Source: Proteobacteria bacterium SG_bin4
Lineage (GTDB): Bacteria > Pseudomonadota > Gammaproteobacteria > Burkholderiales > Nitrosomonadaceae
Direction: 5' to 3'
NCBI GenBank assembly: GCA_002083395.1
Contig: LWDH01000006.1
Coordinates: 1-64,000 of the forward strand
Length of the DNA: 64,000 nucleotides
Under the pieces are notes generated by a model. That model was given only the letters and a program-made list of their open reading frames with translations, was not told the origin of the DNA and did no database searches. Below, one piece after another: positions 34,906 to 44,424 of this stretch. Within the stretch, counting starts at the first letter, position 1, and every line of letters starts with the position of its first letter. The position numbers and the translations under genes are program-made.

Positions 34906-35336
34906 ATTATGGTTATCGGGGTTAAATGGTCCGTGATTTGATTAATACGGATGAACATGCAAGTTGTTTAGGCATAAACGGTTAAACTCAGGAAAATTGT
35001 CCCAAACTGTATATCATATGAATTAATCGAACAATTAAGATCATTTTGGTTGCTGAAGCTGCTAAGCTGCTGCTTCAGAGTATGTTTGCTTTGTTTTATT
35101 GTGAGCAAAGATCCAGTTATTTTTGAGTTGTAAGAAAATTCCTATTTATTCGGCGAAAATTATACTTAATATTCTTTTTAAGTAAAACCATCTTGAATGA
35201 GCTGTAAATTAAGCTTCGCTGCAATGAATACAGAAATTAGCGCGACATTGCGGTATCTTATACGGGCTGAATGAATAGAGAGAATTGGTCAATAGTATGT
35301 ATTTATTACATATTGGTCATAATTGGAGGTGGCTTC
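34906..35336. other. Divergent intergenic region with two inverted repeats
   Basis: This spacer separates the GGDEF-EAL gene (-) and ftsH (+). It contains CTGAAGC/GCTTCAG arms (35053-35078, 12-nt loop) followed by a T-rich stretch, and TACTTAA/TTAAGTA arms (35163-35184, 8-nt loop). Either could be an operator or a hairpin. No gene is apparent. Confidence 0.45.
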
Positions 35337-37190
35337 ATGGACAAAAAAACACATCTTAACTTCTGGTTCGCAATTGTGGCATTATTGAGTTTGCTGCTGA
35401 TTCAGAGTTTCTATCAGCGCTATACACAGATTGAACCCATACCTTATAGCCGCTTCCAGCATTTGTTGGAACAAGGCCAAATCGCGGAAATTGCCATCAC
35501 CGAGAATCAAATTATCGGTACCCTCAAGGAAAAGAATGCCGATGGCTTTAAAGAATTTGTAACAACCAGAGTCGATCCTGAATTTGCCGAGATGCTGGAT
35601 AAGTATCACGTCGTTTATACCGGTGTTGTACAAAGTACCTGGTTACGGGATTTGCTTTCCTGGATTGTCCCGACTGCGTTATTTATTGGGATTTGGTTGT
35701 TTTTTATTCGCCGCATGGGGAGTGGCATGGGCAGCGGTCTAATGTCGATCGGTAAAAGTCGCGCCAAGGTTTTTGTCGAGAAAGAAACCAAAGTGACATT
35801 TGACGATGTTGCTGGAGTGGATGAAGCAAAAGATGAACTGGTGGAAATTATCAATTTCCTCAAGAATCCTGTCGATTATGGGCGCTTGGGCGGGCGGGTG
35901 CCAAAAGGTATTCTATTGGTAGGACCGCCGGGTACCGGTAAAACGCTATTAGCGCGAGCTGTTGCTGGCGAAGCTGGTGTGCCGTTTTTTTCTATTTCCG
36001 GCTCAGAATTTGTGGAAATGTTTGTCGGTGTCGGCGCCGCCAGGGTGCGAGATTTGTTTGAACAAGCCCGGCAAATGGCGCCAGCGATCATATTTATTGA
36101 CGAACTGGATGCTTTGGGTCGTGCCCGCGGTGCTTATGGAGGGTTAGGTGGCGGACATGACGAAAAAGAACAGACATTAAATCAATTGCTGGCGGAACTG
36201 GATGGTTTTGATTCGAGTAGCGGTATTGTATTGCTGGCGGCGACCAATCGTCCGGAAATTCTGGATCCGGCATTACTGCGGGCAGGGCGGTTTGACCGCC
36301 AGGTATTGGTGGATCGTCCGGATAAAACCGGGCGTGAGCAAATTCTTGCAGTACATATCAAAAAGATAAAGCTGTATAACGATGTCAAAATCGAACAGAT
36401 AGCCGCGTTAACTCCGGGTTTTACCGGCGCTGACTTGGCGAATCTGGTCAACGAAGCAGCATTGCTTGCGACTCGTCGCGCGGCGCCGGCGGTCACGATG
36501 GCGGATTTTAATAATGCGATTGAGCGGATTGTTGCCGGTCTCGAGAAGCGGAACCGGCTATTGAATCCCGATGAGCGGCGTGTCGTAGCGTTTCACGAAT
36601 TGGGACACGCGATGGTAGCTTTAGCGTTGCCTGGTAGCGATGAAGTCCATAAGGTGTCGATCATACCTCGGGGCGTGGGGGCGTTGGGTTACACCATACA
36701 ACGCCCGACGGAGGATCGCTATTTAATGACGCGGGTGGAATTGTTGAACAAAATGGCAGTACTGCTTGGCGGCCGCGCAGCCGAACAGGTCGTGTGTCAT
36801 GAAGTATCGACGGGCGCGGCGGATGACTTGGTTCGCGCAACCGATATCGCCCGTGCGATGGTGTTACGTTATGGCATGAGTGAAGCATTGGGCAATGTGG
36901 CCTATGACCGGGAGCAATCCGCTTTTTTGCAACCGAGTATTCCGTTCCCGCAAAACCGGAACTATAGCGAAGAAACAGCCAATAAAATCGATATTGCAGT
37001 ACGAATGTTGGTTGATCAGGCCCTGGAGCGCGCCATCGGCATTCTTCAAAATAATCGAAGCTTACTTGAGCAGACAGCCGAAGAATTATTAAAAACGGAA
37101 ACGCTCAATCAACCGGAGCTTATCAAGCTAAAACAGGCTATTGCGGCCAACGCGCAGCCACATCGCGTATCCGCTAACCCGGCAGGATGA
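35337..37190 (+). CDS. ftsH: ATP-dependent zinc metalloprotease FtsH
   Basis: Membrane AAA+ protease of 617 residues. Two TM helices flank a short periplasmic domain (to about residue 130), followed by the AAA domain with Walker A GPPGTGKT (about 196), Walker B IIFIDELDALG and the second region of homology (ATNRPEILDPALLRAGRFDRQ), then the zinc site HELGH (about 420). The frame opens at 35271; ATG 35337 with GGAGGT upstream is chosen. It lacks the usual neighbours rlmE and folP, so it may be a second, specialised copy. Confidence 0.92.
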   Translation: MDKKTHLNFWFAIVALLSLLLIQSFYQRYTQIEPIPYSRFQHLLEQGQIAEIAITENQIIGTLKEKNADGFKEFVTTRVDPEFAEMLDKYHVVYTGVVQSTWLRDLLSWIVPTALFIGIWLFFIRRMGSGMGSGLMSIGKSRAKVFVEKETKVTFDDVAGVDEAKDELVEIINFLKNPVDYGRLGGRVPKGILLVGPPGTGKTLLARAVAGEAGVPFFSISGSEFVEMFVGVGAARVRDLFEQARQMAPAIIFIDELDALGRARGAYGGLGGGHDEKEQTLNQLLAELDGFDSSSGIVLLAATNRPEILDPALLRAGRFDRQVLVDRPDKTGREQILAVHIKKIKLYNDVKIEQIAALTPGFTGADLANLVNEAALLATRRAAPAVTMADFNNAIERIVAGLEKRNRLLNPDERRVVAFHELGHAMVALALPGSDEVHKVSIIPRGVGALGYTIQRPTEDRYLMTRVELLNKMAVLLGGRAAEQVVCHEVSTGAADDLVRATDIARAMVLRYGMSEALGNVAYDREQSAFLQPSIPFPQNRNYSEETANKIDIAVRMLVDQALERAIGILQNNRSLLEQTAEELLKTETLNQPELIKLKQAIAANAQPHRVSANPAG

Positions 37191-37210
37191 TGGACAATTA
37201 GCTCCGAATT

Positions 37211-38212
37211 TTATTCTTCATCGATCGGTTTTCGCTGAATTTCGGTGACGGGTAGCGTATCTTTCAAAATCAGGTCAATTTTTTGGTTGAGCTCTTCTGC
37301 CGTTGCTCCGCTATTGATAATTTGCTGAAGTGTAACCAGGTTGGATGCCATGTGCATTTTTTCCTGATTGTGTTGCGCGGCAAAATCGTTTTGTAATGCC
37401 TTTTTCTTATTGGTCATTTGATCTCGCGGGTTGCCAGTGAAGAGCGAACGGACGGTTTCAACGATCCGGCTTAATACCGTATGCGTCAAATCTGCTGAGA
37501 ACCCTCCCAGCATTGCGAGCAATGGCCTGATGATGCCCTTCTCCAGAAAAGGGGTCTCGCTTAAATGCTTGCTGAAATATGCTTCGGAAACCATGATGGC
37601 GAGAATGAGGCCGGCGATTAAACCTAAAAAAAACTGTATCCAATAAGAAGCGTGATAGGTCGGATCGAATGTTCCATTCGCGATATAGGTGTTGGCTTTA
37701 TAAAGCGCGGCAAAAGAAGCTCCCAAACCAGCGGCTGAAAGATAAAACATCAAATTCAGCAATAACTCATACCCGTCTTGCATCATGATGTTACCGCTGT
37801 CGTGACTGACTTCTTCAGTCAATGAAAGTCCAATGAACAAAATCAACGAAACAATTGCTGCGATCATCATCTGGCGGATCAGCGATACCGGCCCCAGGAA
37901 TTTTAAGAAGCCCGCAACGCCTTGTTCAATATCCAGTAATAAAATCGTTTTGGGCTTTGCTGGCTCGACAATTTTAGCCAGCGCACAATGGGCTGCCAGT
38001 AACTCGCCAATATCCAGATCGAGGCGTATGTTGATAGGGTCGTTTAACCCGTGTTCCTGTTGAATTATGAATGCATCGATGGTCCGTATTACCGATTCCG
38101 GGACTGTTTTGCCATTCGCTAATGCGTATTCCGCCATCGCACGAGCTTCCCGGTACAGCTGATAGCGGATATTATTTTGCTTATAAGGATCGAACGATTT
38201 CGAATCTTCCAT
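37211..38212 (-). CDS. Four-TM membrane protein, unknown function
   Basis: 333-residue inner-membrane protein I do not recognise. A cytoplasmic-looking N-terminal helical domain (1-105) precedes four predicted TM helices (about 110-131, 148-172, 188-212, 225-243). A charged, helical C-terminal tail (about 260-333, QMTNKKKALQNDFAAQHNQ) follows. It lies 24 nt downstream of the Cache/ion-channel-like gene, which is itself coupled to a binding-protein gene, so all three are probably one transcript and one functional unit. It converges with ftsH across 20 nt. Confidence 0.75.
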   Translation of the reverse strand: MEDSKSFDPYKQNNIRYQLYREARAMAEYALANGKTVPESVIRTIDAFIIQQEHGLNDPINIRLDLDIGELLAAHCALAKIVEPAKPKTILLLDIEQGVAGFLKFLGPVSLIRQMMIAAIVSLILFIGLSLTEEVSHDSGNIMMQDGYELLLNLMFYLSAAGLGASFAALYKANTYIANGTFDPTYHASYWIQFFLGLIAGLILAIMVSEAYFSKHLSETPFLEKGIIRPLLAMLGGFSADLTHTVLSRIVETVRSLFTGNPRDQMTNKKKALQNDFAAQHNQEKMHMASNLVTLQQIINSGATAEELNQKIDLILKDTLPVTEIQRKPIDEE

Positions 38213-38236
38213 GAGTGCTCTCGGCTTCTGGTGGAG

Positions 38237-40450
38237 TTAAGAAAAGAGAATGGCGGTAATCAAGAAAATCCATAACAACAAAACCGGCCAATAAATCAAT
38301 TTAGGGATGAAATTATCCTTGAATGCCAATATCCGCAAAGGTGGATCATAAGAGAATAATACCGTGTTGACAGTGACCATTAAGATCGTGATATAGGAAA
38401 CCAGATAAAAATATTCAAGGTACACGATAGTATTTACAGCCAGTTCATCTCTTAATTGAACATGCATGATCAATAAAATGAAGAAAAGCGCTGAACAGGC
38501 TGCGATTACCGCAGATACGTTAAAACCGGTGATCGTTAAATTGGATTCCTGTTTTGATATCGTCAGCACAATTCCATAGAGCATCAGCAATACAACCGCC
38601 AGGGGAAATAAATGCGCAATGAACGGATTTAAAATATTACGGGAGATCTCGATATTGAAATAGAGTTCCGGCATTTTATCGTGGCTGGTAAAACGGGTAT
38701 TGCCAAAATTACTGTTATATTTGTTGATGCGGATGTCGAAATAGGCGCGCGATAAATTCCATTCCGATAAAACGAAATCTTGCTCAATTCCAGGCAAGGT
38801 GCTTGGATTAAGACTGTCAAATGCTCTAAAGTCGGGTACGAGAATAATGTTTTTGGTGAATTCTTTATGCCATAAACGGATCCAGAGGAATTGTTTGTCA
38901 AAAGGATAGCCTCGATAGTCGAAGGTTTCTCTTAAAGTCGCTTCGAAATACCAACCTTTGACGATCTCATGATTTTCCTCATGGGTATAGGCCTCGGTAA
39001 TCGTGGATTCGATGGCTTCAGGAAAAATGACACCATGGTCAATGGGTTCTTCATAGTTCTTGGGGTAGCGTTGCCAGACATAACCGGATACGGCGGTATT
39101 GCTGGCATTTAAAAATTCGATGGATTGAATGAATAGGCCGGTCGGTACAAAAAAAGGCGGGTGCTTGGATTCATTGAGCGTGCTAATGGAATAGTCACTT
39201 TGGAATTGCTCAACGATTGCCCGGTTGGACAAAGTCATTGAATTGTATTGTATGGGGCGCGCGGCGTAATATTCATTGATCCAGACCGCGATAATACCCA
39301 GCGTCAGCAAAAGGGAAAAGACGAAAGCGTGACGCAATAAATGTGTAACCGTGCGTTGATGGTTTACCAGCGCTATCCAACTGTAAATCATCAGTAGCAG
39401 CAACACCGTCGTCAGTATCCAATAATGAATATCGGATTTATGGATGATCGGATGGTCTGGTTGGTGATGAAACAAATTCTTTTTGCTGAGCTCGGTATTC
39501 ATGACGGTGAGCACGTACCAGCCGGTTTCTCCGATTGGAAATTTATGTAACCATGCGGAACGCCCGGTCAATTCATTGATTCCAGGAGAACCCGTGGAGA
39601 AATTTGCCAGATAGGATGACGAAATGGGTTGCTCTAGCTCGCGAATTGTTTTTTTTGGGCCTTTAAGACCATGATAAATAACTTGTCCGTTATCATTGAT
39701 TATCATGGCATAGCCGTTATCGCCTAAATCATGATTTTCAATGTGGTGTCGGAACCATTCGAGTCCGATATCCAGAAATACGACGCCCTTTTTTAAATGA
39801 TCCGATTGTGCCTGTGTTCGTAACGGTATCACATACTTTACAGTAACCTGTTGATAAGCCATGTCATAATAGGGCTTAAGCCATCCACTTCTTCCAGTGG
39901 ATGCATGTTGAAACCAGCTTTGTGTGCCGGAATCGTGATTGCCGTATGTGGCTTTACCCGTATAGTCATAATACTGATCAAGGCGATCCAGTTGATAGTT
40001 CGTTGCAGTTTGGCGGAGGAACGGTGCAAACAGACGCAATTGTGGACTGATTTGGTAAAGATCAAATGCGACGCCCAGTGCATGGAAACCGGTATGGTTA
40101 AGCGCAGATTTTTTTAGTGTTAATTCAACCGTTTCTTGATCAAGAAGCGCTTCGGTCAAATTTGCTGCCAGTGTATCCGCAGCAACAATCAGCTCATTCA
40201 GATGATTATGCAGCGAGTGTGCAATCTTCTCTGTCGTCAAAATGGCCTGCTGCTCGGATATATTCAAGGTGTTGCGGGATTTTTGCATCAGGTCGAGGCT
40301 GGACCAGATGAACACGCAAAAAACGATCACTGTTCCGGCACCCAGCAGGTTTTTCAGCCATGTGTTTGTGTCCTTGCTAAAAGGGAGAGTGCGGGCGAAA
40401 TGCTCAAGGTCGTTCAATGATTTGCTCCGTTTGAACGAACTTCTTGCCAC
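38237..40450 (-). CDS. Cache sensor fused to a pentameric ligand-gated channel-like region
   Basis: 737-residue inner-membrane protein. A TM helix (34-53) precedes a periplasmic dCache-like domain (about 70-330; FLDIGLEWFRHHI and GYAMIINDNGQVIYHG). Helices at 343-362 and 372-391 return the chain to the periplasm. Residues 395-605 then read like the extracellular domain of pentameric ligand-gated channels: VPTGLFIQSIEF, SGYVWQRYPK, GYPFDKQ (515-520), LSEWNLS and FNIEISRNI. Four helices follow (607-630 with the conserved FP, 638-664, 676-700, 716-736), matching M1-M4. GTG 40450 opens the frame; TTG 40417, overlapping the upstream stop (TTGA) with CGGAG before it, is an equally good start. Family call by pattern only. 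Confidence 0.65.
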   Translation of the reverse strand: MARSSFKRSKSLNDLEHFARTLPFSKDTNTWLKNLLGAGTVIVFCVFIWSSLDLMQKSRNTLNISEQQAILTTEKIAHSLHNHLNELIVAADTLAANLTEALLDQETVELTLKKSALNHTGFHALGVAFDLYQISPQLRLFAPFLRQTATNYQLDRLDQYYDYTGKATYGNHDSGTQSWFQHASTGRSGWLKPYYDMAYQQVTVKYVIPLRTQAQSDHLKKGVVFLDIGLEWFRHHIENHDLGDNGYAMIINDNGQVIYHGLKGPKKTIRELEQPISSSYLANFSTGSPGINELTGRSAWLHKFPIGETGWYVLTVMNTELSKKNLFHHQPDHPIIHKSDIHYWILTTVLLLLMIYSWIALVNHQRTVTHLLRHAFVFSLLLTLGIIAVWINEYYAARPIQYNSMTLSNRAIVEQFQSDYSISTLNESKHPPFFVPTGLFIQSIEFLNASNTAVSGYVWQRYPKNYEEPIDHGVIFPEAIESTITEAYTHEENHEIVKGWYFEATLRETFDYRGYPFDKQFLWIRLWHKEFTKNIILVPDFRAFDSLNPSTLPGIEQDFVLSEWNLSRAYFDIRINKYNSNFGNTRFTSHDKMPELYFNIEISRNILNPFIAHLFPLAVVLLMLYGIVLTISKQESNLTITGFNVSAVIAACSALFFILLIMHVQLRDELAVNTIVYLEYFYLVSYITILMVTVNTVLFSYDPPLRILAFKDNFIPKLIYWPVLLLWIFLITAILFS

Positions 40451-41556
40451 TTCCTCGAATGATCAAAGTGTGTTAACCAGATGAGATCACTGGCCTGATG
40501 ATCAGTGACATCAAACGACAATATGCCGAAATCTTCCAGGTAAAAAGTGCCCAATGCATGGAGCTCGGTTTTTAGTTTTTCACTGGTTATTTCGCCATCG
40601 ATTTTTTCCATCGCTTTTACCAGCACTTGCGCCGAGAAATAACCTTCTCGCCATATAAAACTCGCGGTGTTGTTATCTTCCATAACCGGTTTCGTTGCCG
40701 GAGGTACAACCTGAGTCATATAAATCCGGCCATAAATGCCGCCAAGCGCATCGGACAGTAATGAAGCGCCGGCGAACGACAAATTATAAAAACGGGTATT
40801 GGGTAAAATCCGGTGTGTGAAGCGGATAAATTGAGCAATCGGTTGATAAGCGCCCACGATGATGATGGCTTCAGGTTCCGGCTTGGCCTGAACCAGTGCT
40901 TCGATCGCACGCTGGATGGCCAAAGTATTCCGGGGATAACGAGTTACCAGCAATTGATCGCTGTGGTTAAAACCGAGTTTCTCCAATGCGGCTTTGGTAA
41001 TTTCGAAACCCGTTTGCCCGAGAGAGTCATCTTGCAGGAAAAGCGCGATCCGCTGCGGGGCAATGCCTCGGCTGACAATATCACGCACAATCGCTTCCAT
41101 TTCCTGCCGGTAGCTGGCGCGAAAGTTGAATATATAGGGATCCGGCGGTGTTTTGCGAAGCAGATCGGCGCCAGTAAAAGCACCATAGAAAACTACTCCG
41201 CGCGAATTTGCCAAAGGTGCGGATATGGCCGCGGTCGGAGTTCCGGCATTGCCGACAATTGCAATGACTTTTTGTTGATCGATCAATTGCAAGGTATTGG
41301 TGCGGACATTATCGGGTTCATAACCATCGTCCAGCACAGTCAAATTGATTTTGCGTCCCCGGATGCCGCCGCGCCGATTGGTCTCGTCAAAAAAGGCATT
41401 CATTCCCTGATACATCGCTTGCCCCAACAATTGATTGGGGCCGCTGAGCGCAGTGCTCATTCCGAGTTCGATGGTGTCCGCCCTTACCAAGCTGACCAAG
41501 ATCAGCGAGATCATGCCTATGACACCGGTTATGCACAGGCAGCGATTAGGATGCAT
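40414..41556 (-). CDS. Periplasmic amino-acid-type binding protein (LivK-like)
   Basis: 380-residue type I periplasmic binding protein. The signal peptide ends near SLVRA. IELGMSTALSGPNQLLGQAMYQG, the NRRGGIRGRKINLTVLDDGYEP block and VVFYGAFTGADLLR are hallmarks of the leucine/urea-type ABC receptors. No permease or ATPase gene is near. Instead the next gene overlaps its 3' end and encodes the Cache/channel-like protein, so this receptor probably presents a ligand to that membrane protein. Ligand unknown; amino acid, urea or amide are guesses. Confidence 0.88.
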   Translation of the reverse strand: MHPNRCLCITGVIGMISLILVSLVRADTIELGMSTALSGPNQLLGQAMYQGMNAFFDETNRRGGIRGRKINLTVLDDGYEPDNVRTNTLQLIDQQKVIAIVGNAGTPTAAISAPLANSRGVVFYGAFTGADLLRKTPPDPYIFNFRASYRQEMEAIVRDIVSRGIAPQRIALFLQDDSLGQTGFEITKAALEKLGFNHSDQLLVTRYPRNTLAIQRAIEALVQAKPEPEAIIIVGAYQPIAQFIRFTHRILPNTRFYNLSFAGASLLSDALGGIYGRIYMTQVVPPATKPVMEDNNTASFIWREGYFSAQVLVKAMEKIDGEITSEKLKTELHALGTFYLEDFGILSFDVTDHQASDLIWLTHFDHSRKWQEVRSNGANH

Positions 41557-41764
41557 GATATTGTTCCAGATTAACCATGAAATCAGATTGTTATTATGAA
41601 TCTATGACTGGTAAGCATATTGCTATCGTGTTTTTCGATGTCATGACTCTTTAGCGAAACAGCGTTCGCAGCAAATGATATATGCTTTGATCAATTAGTT
41701 AAATGGTTTTATTATAGTTCTTTAGTATAGAAATCTATTAAGTAAACTGTTTGTAAAGGAAAAT

Positions 41765-43126
41765 ATGAAAGCAGCCAATTGCAGATCTTTATTGTTCGTC
41801 GCCGTGGTAATACCAGTTCTTCTCGCGATTGGTCATGCGCCTGATGGAATTTACCGCACGGAATATTCATTGTGCATCGTAGATACCGGCAATCATTGCG
41901 ACCAGCATAACGTGCAATGGCATAACAAGGGTAGCGACGACGAATACCTGCTTGGGTTTGTCGAAATCAACGATCAAGGGCAAATGCGCGATCGTGCGCA
42001 AATGGCAGCGATTCTGGATCATTATTATACGGTTGCGGCGCGGGATAGTTTGCTGATTACTGTTTATGTGCATGGTTGGCAGCATAATGCATCGTCGGAT
42101 GATTCGAACGTCGCAAGTTTTTCCGGGTATTTGCAAAAACTCGGTTTGGTGGAAGCGGATTTGGCTAAACGGCAGAATCGGCCACCGCGCAAGATCGCCG
42201 GCGTTTATGTCGGATGGCGCGGTCAATCGATTGAAACCCCCGGACTCAATTTGTTTACTTTCTGGGAGCGCAAAAGTACCGCATTGGATGTCGGTTATTT
42301 GGGAATTACCGAATTGTTTCTGAAGCTGGAAGAAATCAGTAACGTCCGGAACAGTTGGAGTCCGCCGGTTAAAAGCCGCCTTATCCTTATGGGGCATAGC
42401 TTCGGTGGTCAGGCCGTTTATGGAGCGACGGCGCAAATTCTCGCCAGCCGCTTTATCGATAGCCGCGAACACAAAGCCGTTCAGGACGATGCCAAAGGTT
42501 TTGGCGACTTGGTGGTATTGTTCAATCCGGCTTTTGAAGCATTGCGTTATTTGCCGTTGTACGATCTTTCCAATAGCCGTTGCAGCTACTTTGAGAGTCA
42601 GCGTCCGCGATTGGCGATACTGACCTCGGAGACCGACTATGCAACGAAACTGGCTTTCCCTGCCGGACGGTATATGTCGACCTTATTTGAATCGTATGAC
42701 ACCATCGATCGTACTTTTTGCAGCGGAAAACACAAACGTGGACTGGTATTGGATGAAGGCGATGCTGATCGAACCACGGTGGGGCATTTCGATCCTCTGA
42801 TCAGTCATGAATTGACACCGGTTTTAAAAGCCGAATCGCTCTCGATCGAGGCATACGACAATATTGATAATGTGTGGGGATTGCAGGTTCCTGGCGCAAC
42901 GACAATTTACGGACGTACTGCATTAAAACATTTAAATCGCACGGAACCGAGAAATCCGTATTTGAATATTCGTGTCAGTACCGAACTGATTGCGGATCAT
43001 GGCGATATCTGGCGAGATGAAGTACAGGAGTTCATTCGTTTGTTGGTAGTACTGGCGGCGCATGATGAAACGCTTGATGAAGCAGCGCGGTTGCCGGTAA
43101 AAGACATTAGTCGAATCTCGGATTAG
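41765..43126 (+). CDS. Exported alpha/beta hydrolase
   Basis: 453-residue protein with a signal peptide or N-terminal anchor (SLLFVAVVIPVLLAIGHA). The hydrolase core has VYVHGWQHNAS (oxyanion strand) and LILMGHSFGGQAVYGA with the nucleophile Ser, as in the DUF900/lipase-like esterases that look for a cognate surface substrate. A later HFDPLISHELTP may hold the catalytic His. AAAGGA precedes the ATG. It is transcribed divergently from the binding-protein gene. The substrate is unknown. Confidence 0.8.
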   Translation: MKAANCRSLLFVAVVIPVLLAIGHAPDGIYRTEYSLCIVDTGNHCDQHNVQWHNKGSDDEYLLGFVEINDQGQMRDRAQMAAILDHYYTVAARDSLLITVYVHGWQHNASSDDSNVASFSGYLQKLGLVEADLAKRQNRPPRKIAGVYVGWRGQSIETPGLNLFTFWERKSTALDVGYLGITELFLKLEEISNVRNSWSPPVKSRLILMGHSFGGQAVYGATAQILASRFIDSREHKAVQDDAKGFGDLVVLFNPAFEALRYLPLYDLSNSRCSYFESQRPRLAILTSETDYATKLAFPAGRYMSTLFESYDTIDRTFCSGKHKRGLVLDEGDADRTTVGHFDPLISHELTPVLKAESLSIEAYDNIDNVWGLQVPGATTIYGRTALKHLNRTEPRNPYLNIRVSTELIADHGDIWRDEVQEFIRLLVVLAAHDETLDEAARLPVKDISRISD

Positions 43127-43143
43127 CCCGGAGCAGTTGTCAT

Positions 43144-44424
43144 CTATAGATAATGCGTAACTACAAGATTACCGCCTCGCAGCTTCGCTTGACGAGCCGC
43201 TTCAGCAGCAGCGTTCAGTAACTCCGAAAATTCCGCCTTAAGGTTCTGGCGTAACTCAGCAACGCCGAAACTGGCGGAAATATCGAGACCTGCCGGTTGT
43301 TTTTTTTCAATAAAACTTCGTATTTTCTCCGAGATGATCAGGGCATTCGAAATATCGCAATGTGACAGGATCAGAACGAACTCGTCTTCGCCATAGCGCG
43401 TTGCGATATCTTCCTTGCGGATTGTTCGTAAGATGGTTGCTGCTATTTCCTTGAGCACGCTATCACCGTGCGCATAGCCATGAAATTCATTGATTGTTCT
43501 GAATTTATCGATGTCGATTACGATCAGACTGAATGCGATGCCATGCCGGGTGGCTTCGCTGAGTCTGGATGGCGCGGTTTCAAGCAGAAATGTGCGATTG
43601 TAAAGCCCGGTGAGCTGGTCTTTAAGCGCCAATTCCTGCATTTGATGTTGCTGATCGATAGTTTTATCAAGGAGTTTCTTGCTGGTAATCAGATTATTGA
43701 CTCGTGTTAATAATTCCTCATGAATGACAGGCTTACTAACATAGTCGTTGACGCCGCAACGCAATAATTCAATTTTGCTTGTTGCGTCATTAAGCACTGA
43801 AAATACAAGCAACGGTACAAATTTTTTGCCGTTCTCCAAGTTGCGTATGGTTCTGATAACGCTATGACCGTTTAGCTTACCTTTGAGCAATATATCGGTC
43901 AGCACCAGATCATATGAATGGTCCTGGAAAGCTTGTAATCCTTCTTCGCCGCTGGTGAAATGATCAACGGTATAGCCGCAATCATTGAGAAACTTGGATG
44001 TCGGGTTAGCGGCTGAAAGATTGTCTTCCAGATACAGAATGCGGCCGCTCATCGTTTTGCTATATTTCTTTCGTGAGAACTGGGCGGCGTAGCTAGTGAT
44101 TTTATCCAGCTCATGTTTTGCGAATATTTCCGTTACACCGGCTGAGTATGCCTCATCCAGAAGCTTTTTATCTTCATTGGCGGTAATCATGACCAGCGGT
44201 ATTTGCCGGGTTCTTGAATCCGCGCGCATCTGTGACGAAAACATGGCGCCATCCATATCTTGTAGGTGGGTTGCGATAAAAACCAGATCAAATGACCGTT
44301 GTTTAAGAAGTGTCAGCGCTTCGTTGCCGGTTGAAACTTGCTTTGTTCCGAGCCCCCCAGATTCAATCGCGGAAGTTAGAAGTTTTTGATAGGTTCTTGA
44401 AGGCTCAACAATCAATCCTTCCAT
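43144..44424 (-). CDS. Double-receiver GGDEF response regulator
   Basis: 426-residue cytoplasmic diguanylate cyclase. Receiver 1 (1-115) has Ala51 where the phosphorylated Asp should be (LVFIATHLQDMDG). Receiver 2 (about 127-245) keeps its acidic pair ED and D177 (LVLTDILLKG) and Lys in VSKP. The GGDEF domain reads RYGEDEFVLI, an active-type variant, and has the usual DQLTGLYNR and DIDKFRTIN motifs. So one receiver is likely a binding or dimerising module and the other the phospho-switch. No kinase gene is adjacent. Confidence 0.92.
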   Translation of the reverse strand: MEGLIVEPSRTYQKLLTSAIESGGLGTKQVSTGNEALTLLKQRSFDLVFIATHLQDMDGAMFSSQMRADSRTRQIPLVMITANEDKKLLDEAYSAGVTEIFAKHELDKITSYAAQFSRKKYSKTMSGRILYLEDNLSAANPTSKFLNDCGYTVDHFTSGEEGLQAFQDHSYDLVLTDILLKGKLNGHSVIRTIRNLENGKKFVPLLVFSVLNDATSKIELLRCGVNDYVSKPVIHEELLTRVNNLITSKKLLDKTIDQQHQMQELALKDQLTGLYNRTFLLETAPSRLSEATRHGIAFSLIVIDIDKFRTINEFHGYAHGDSVLKEIAATILRTIRKEDIATRYGEDEFVLILSHCDISNALIISEKIRSFIEKKQPAGLDISASFGVAELRQNLKAEFSELLNAAAEAARQAKLRGGNLVVTHYL

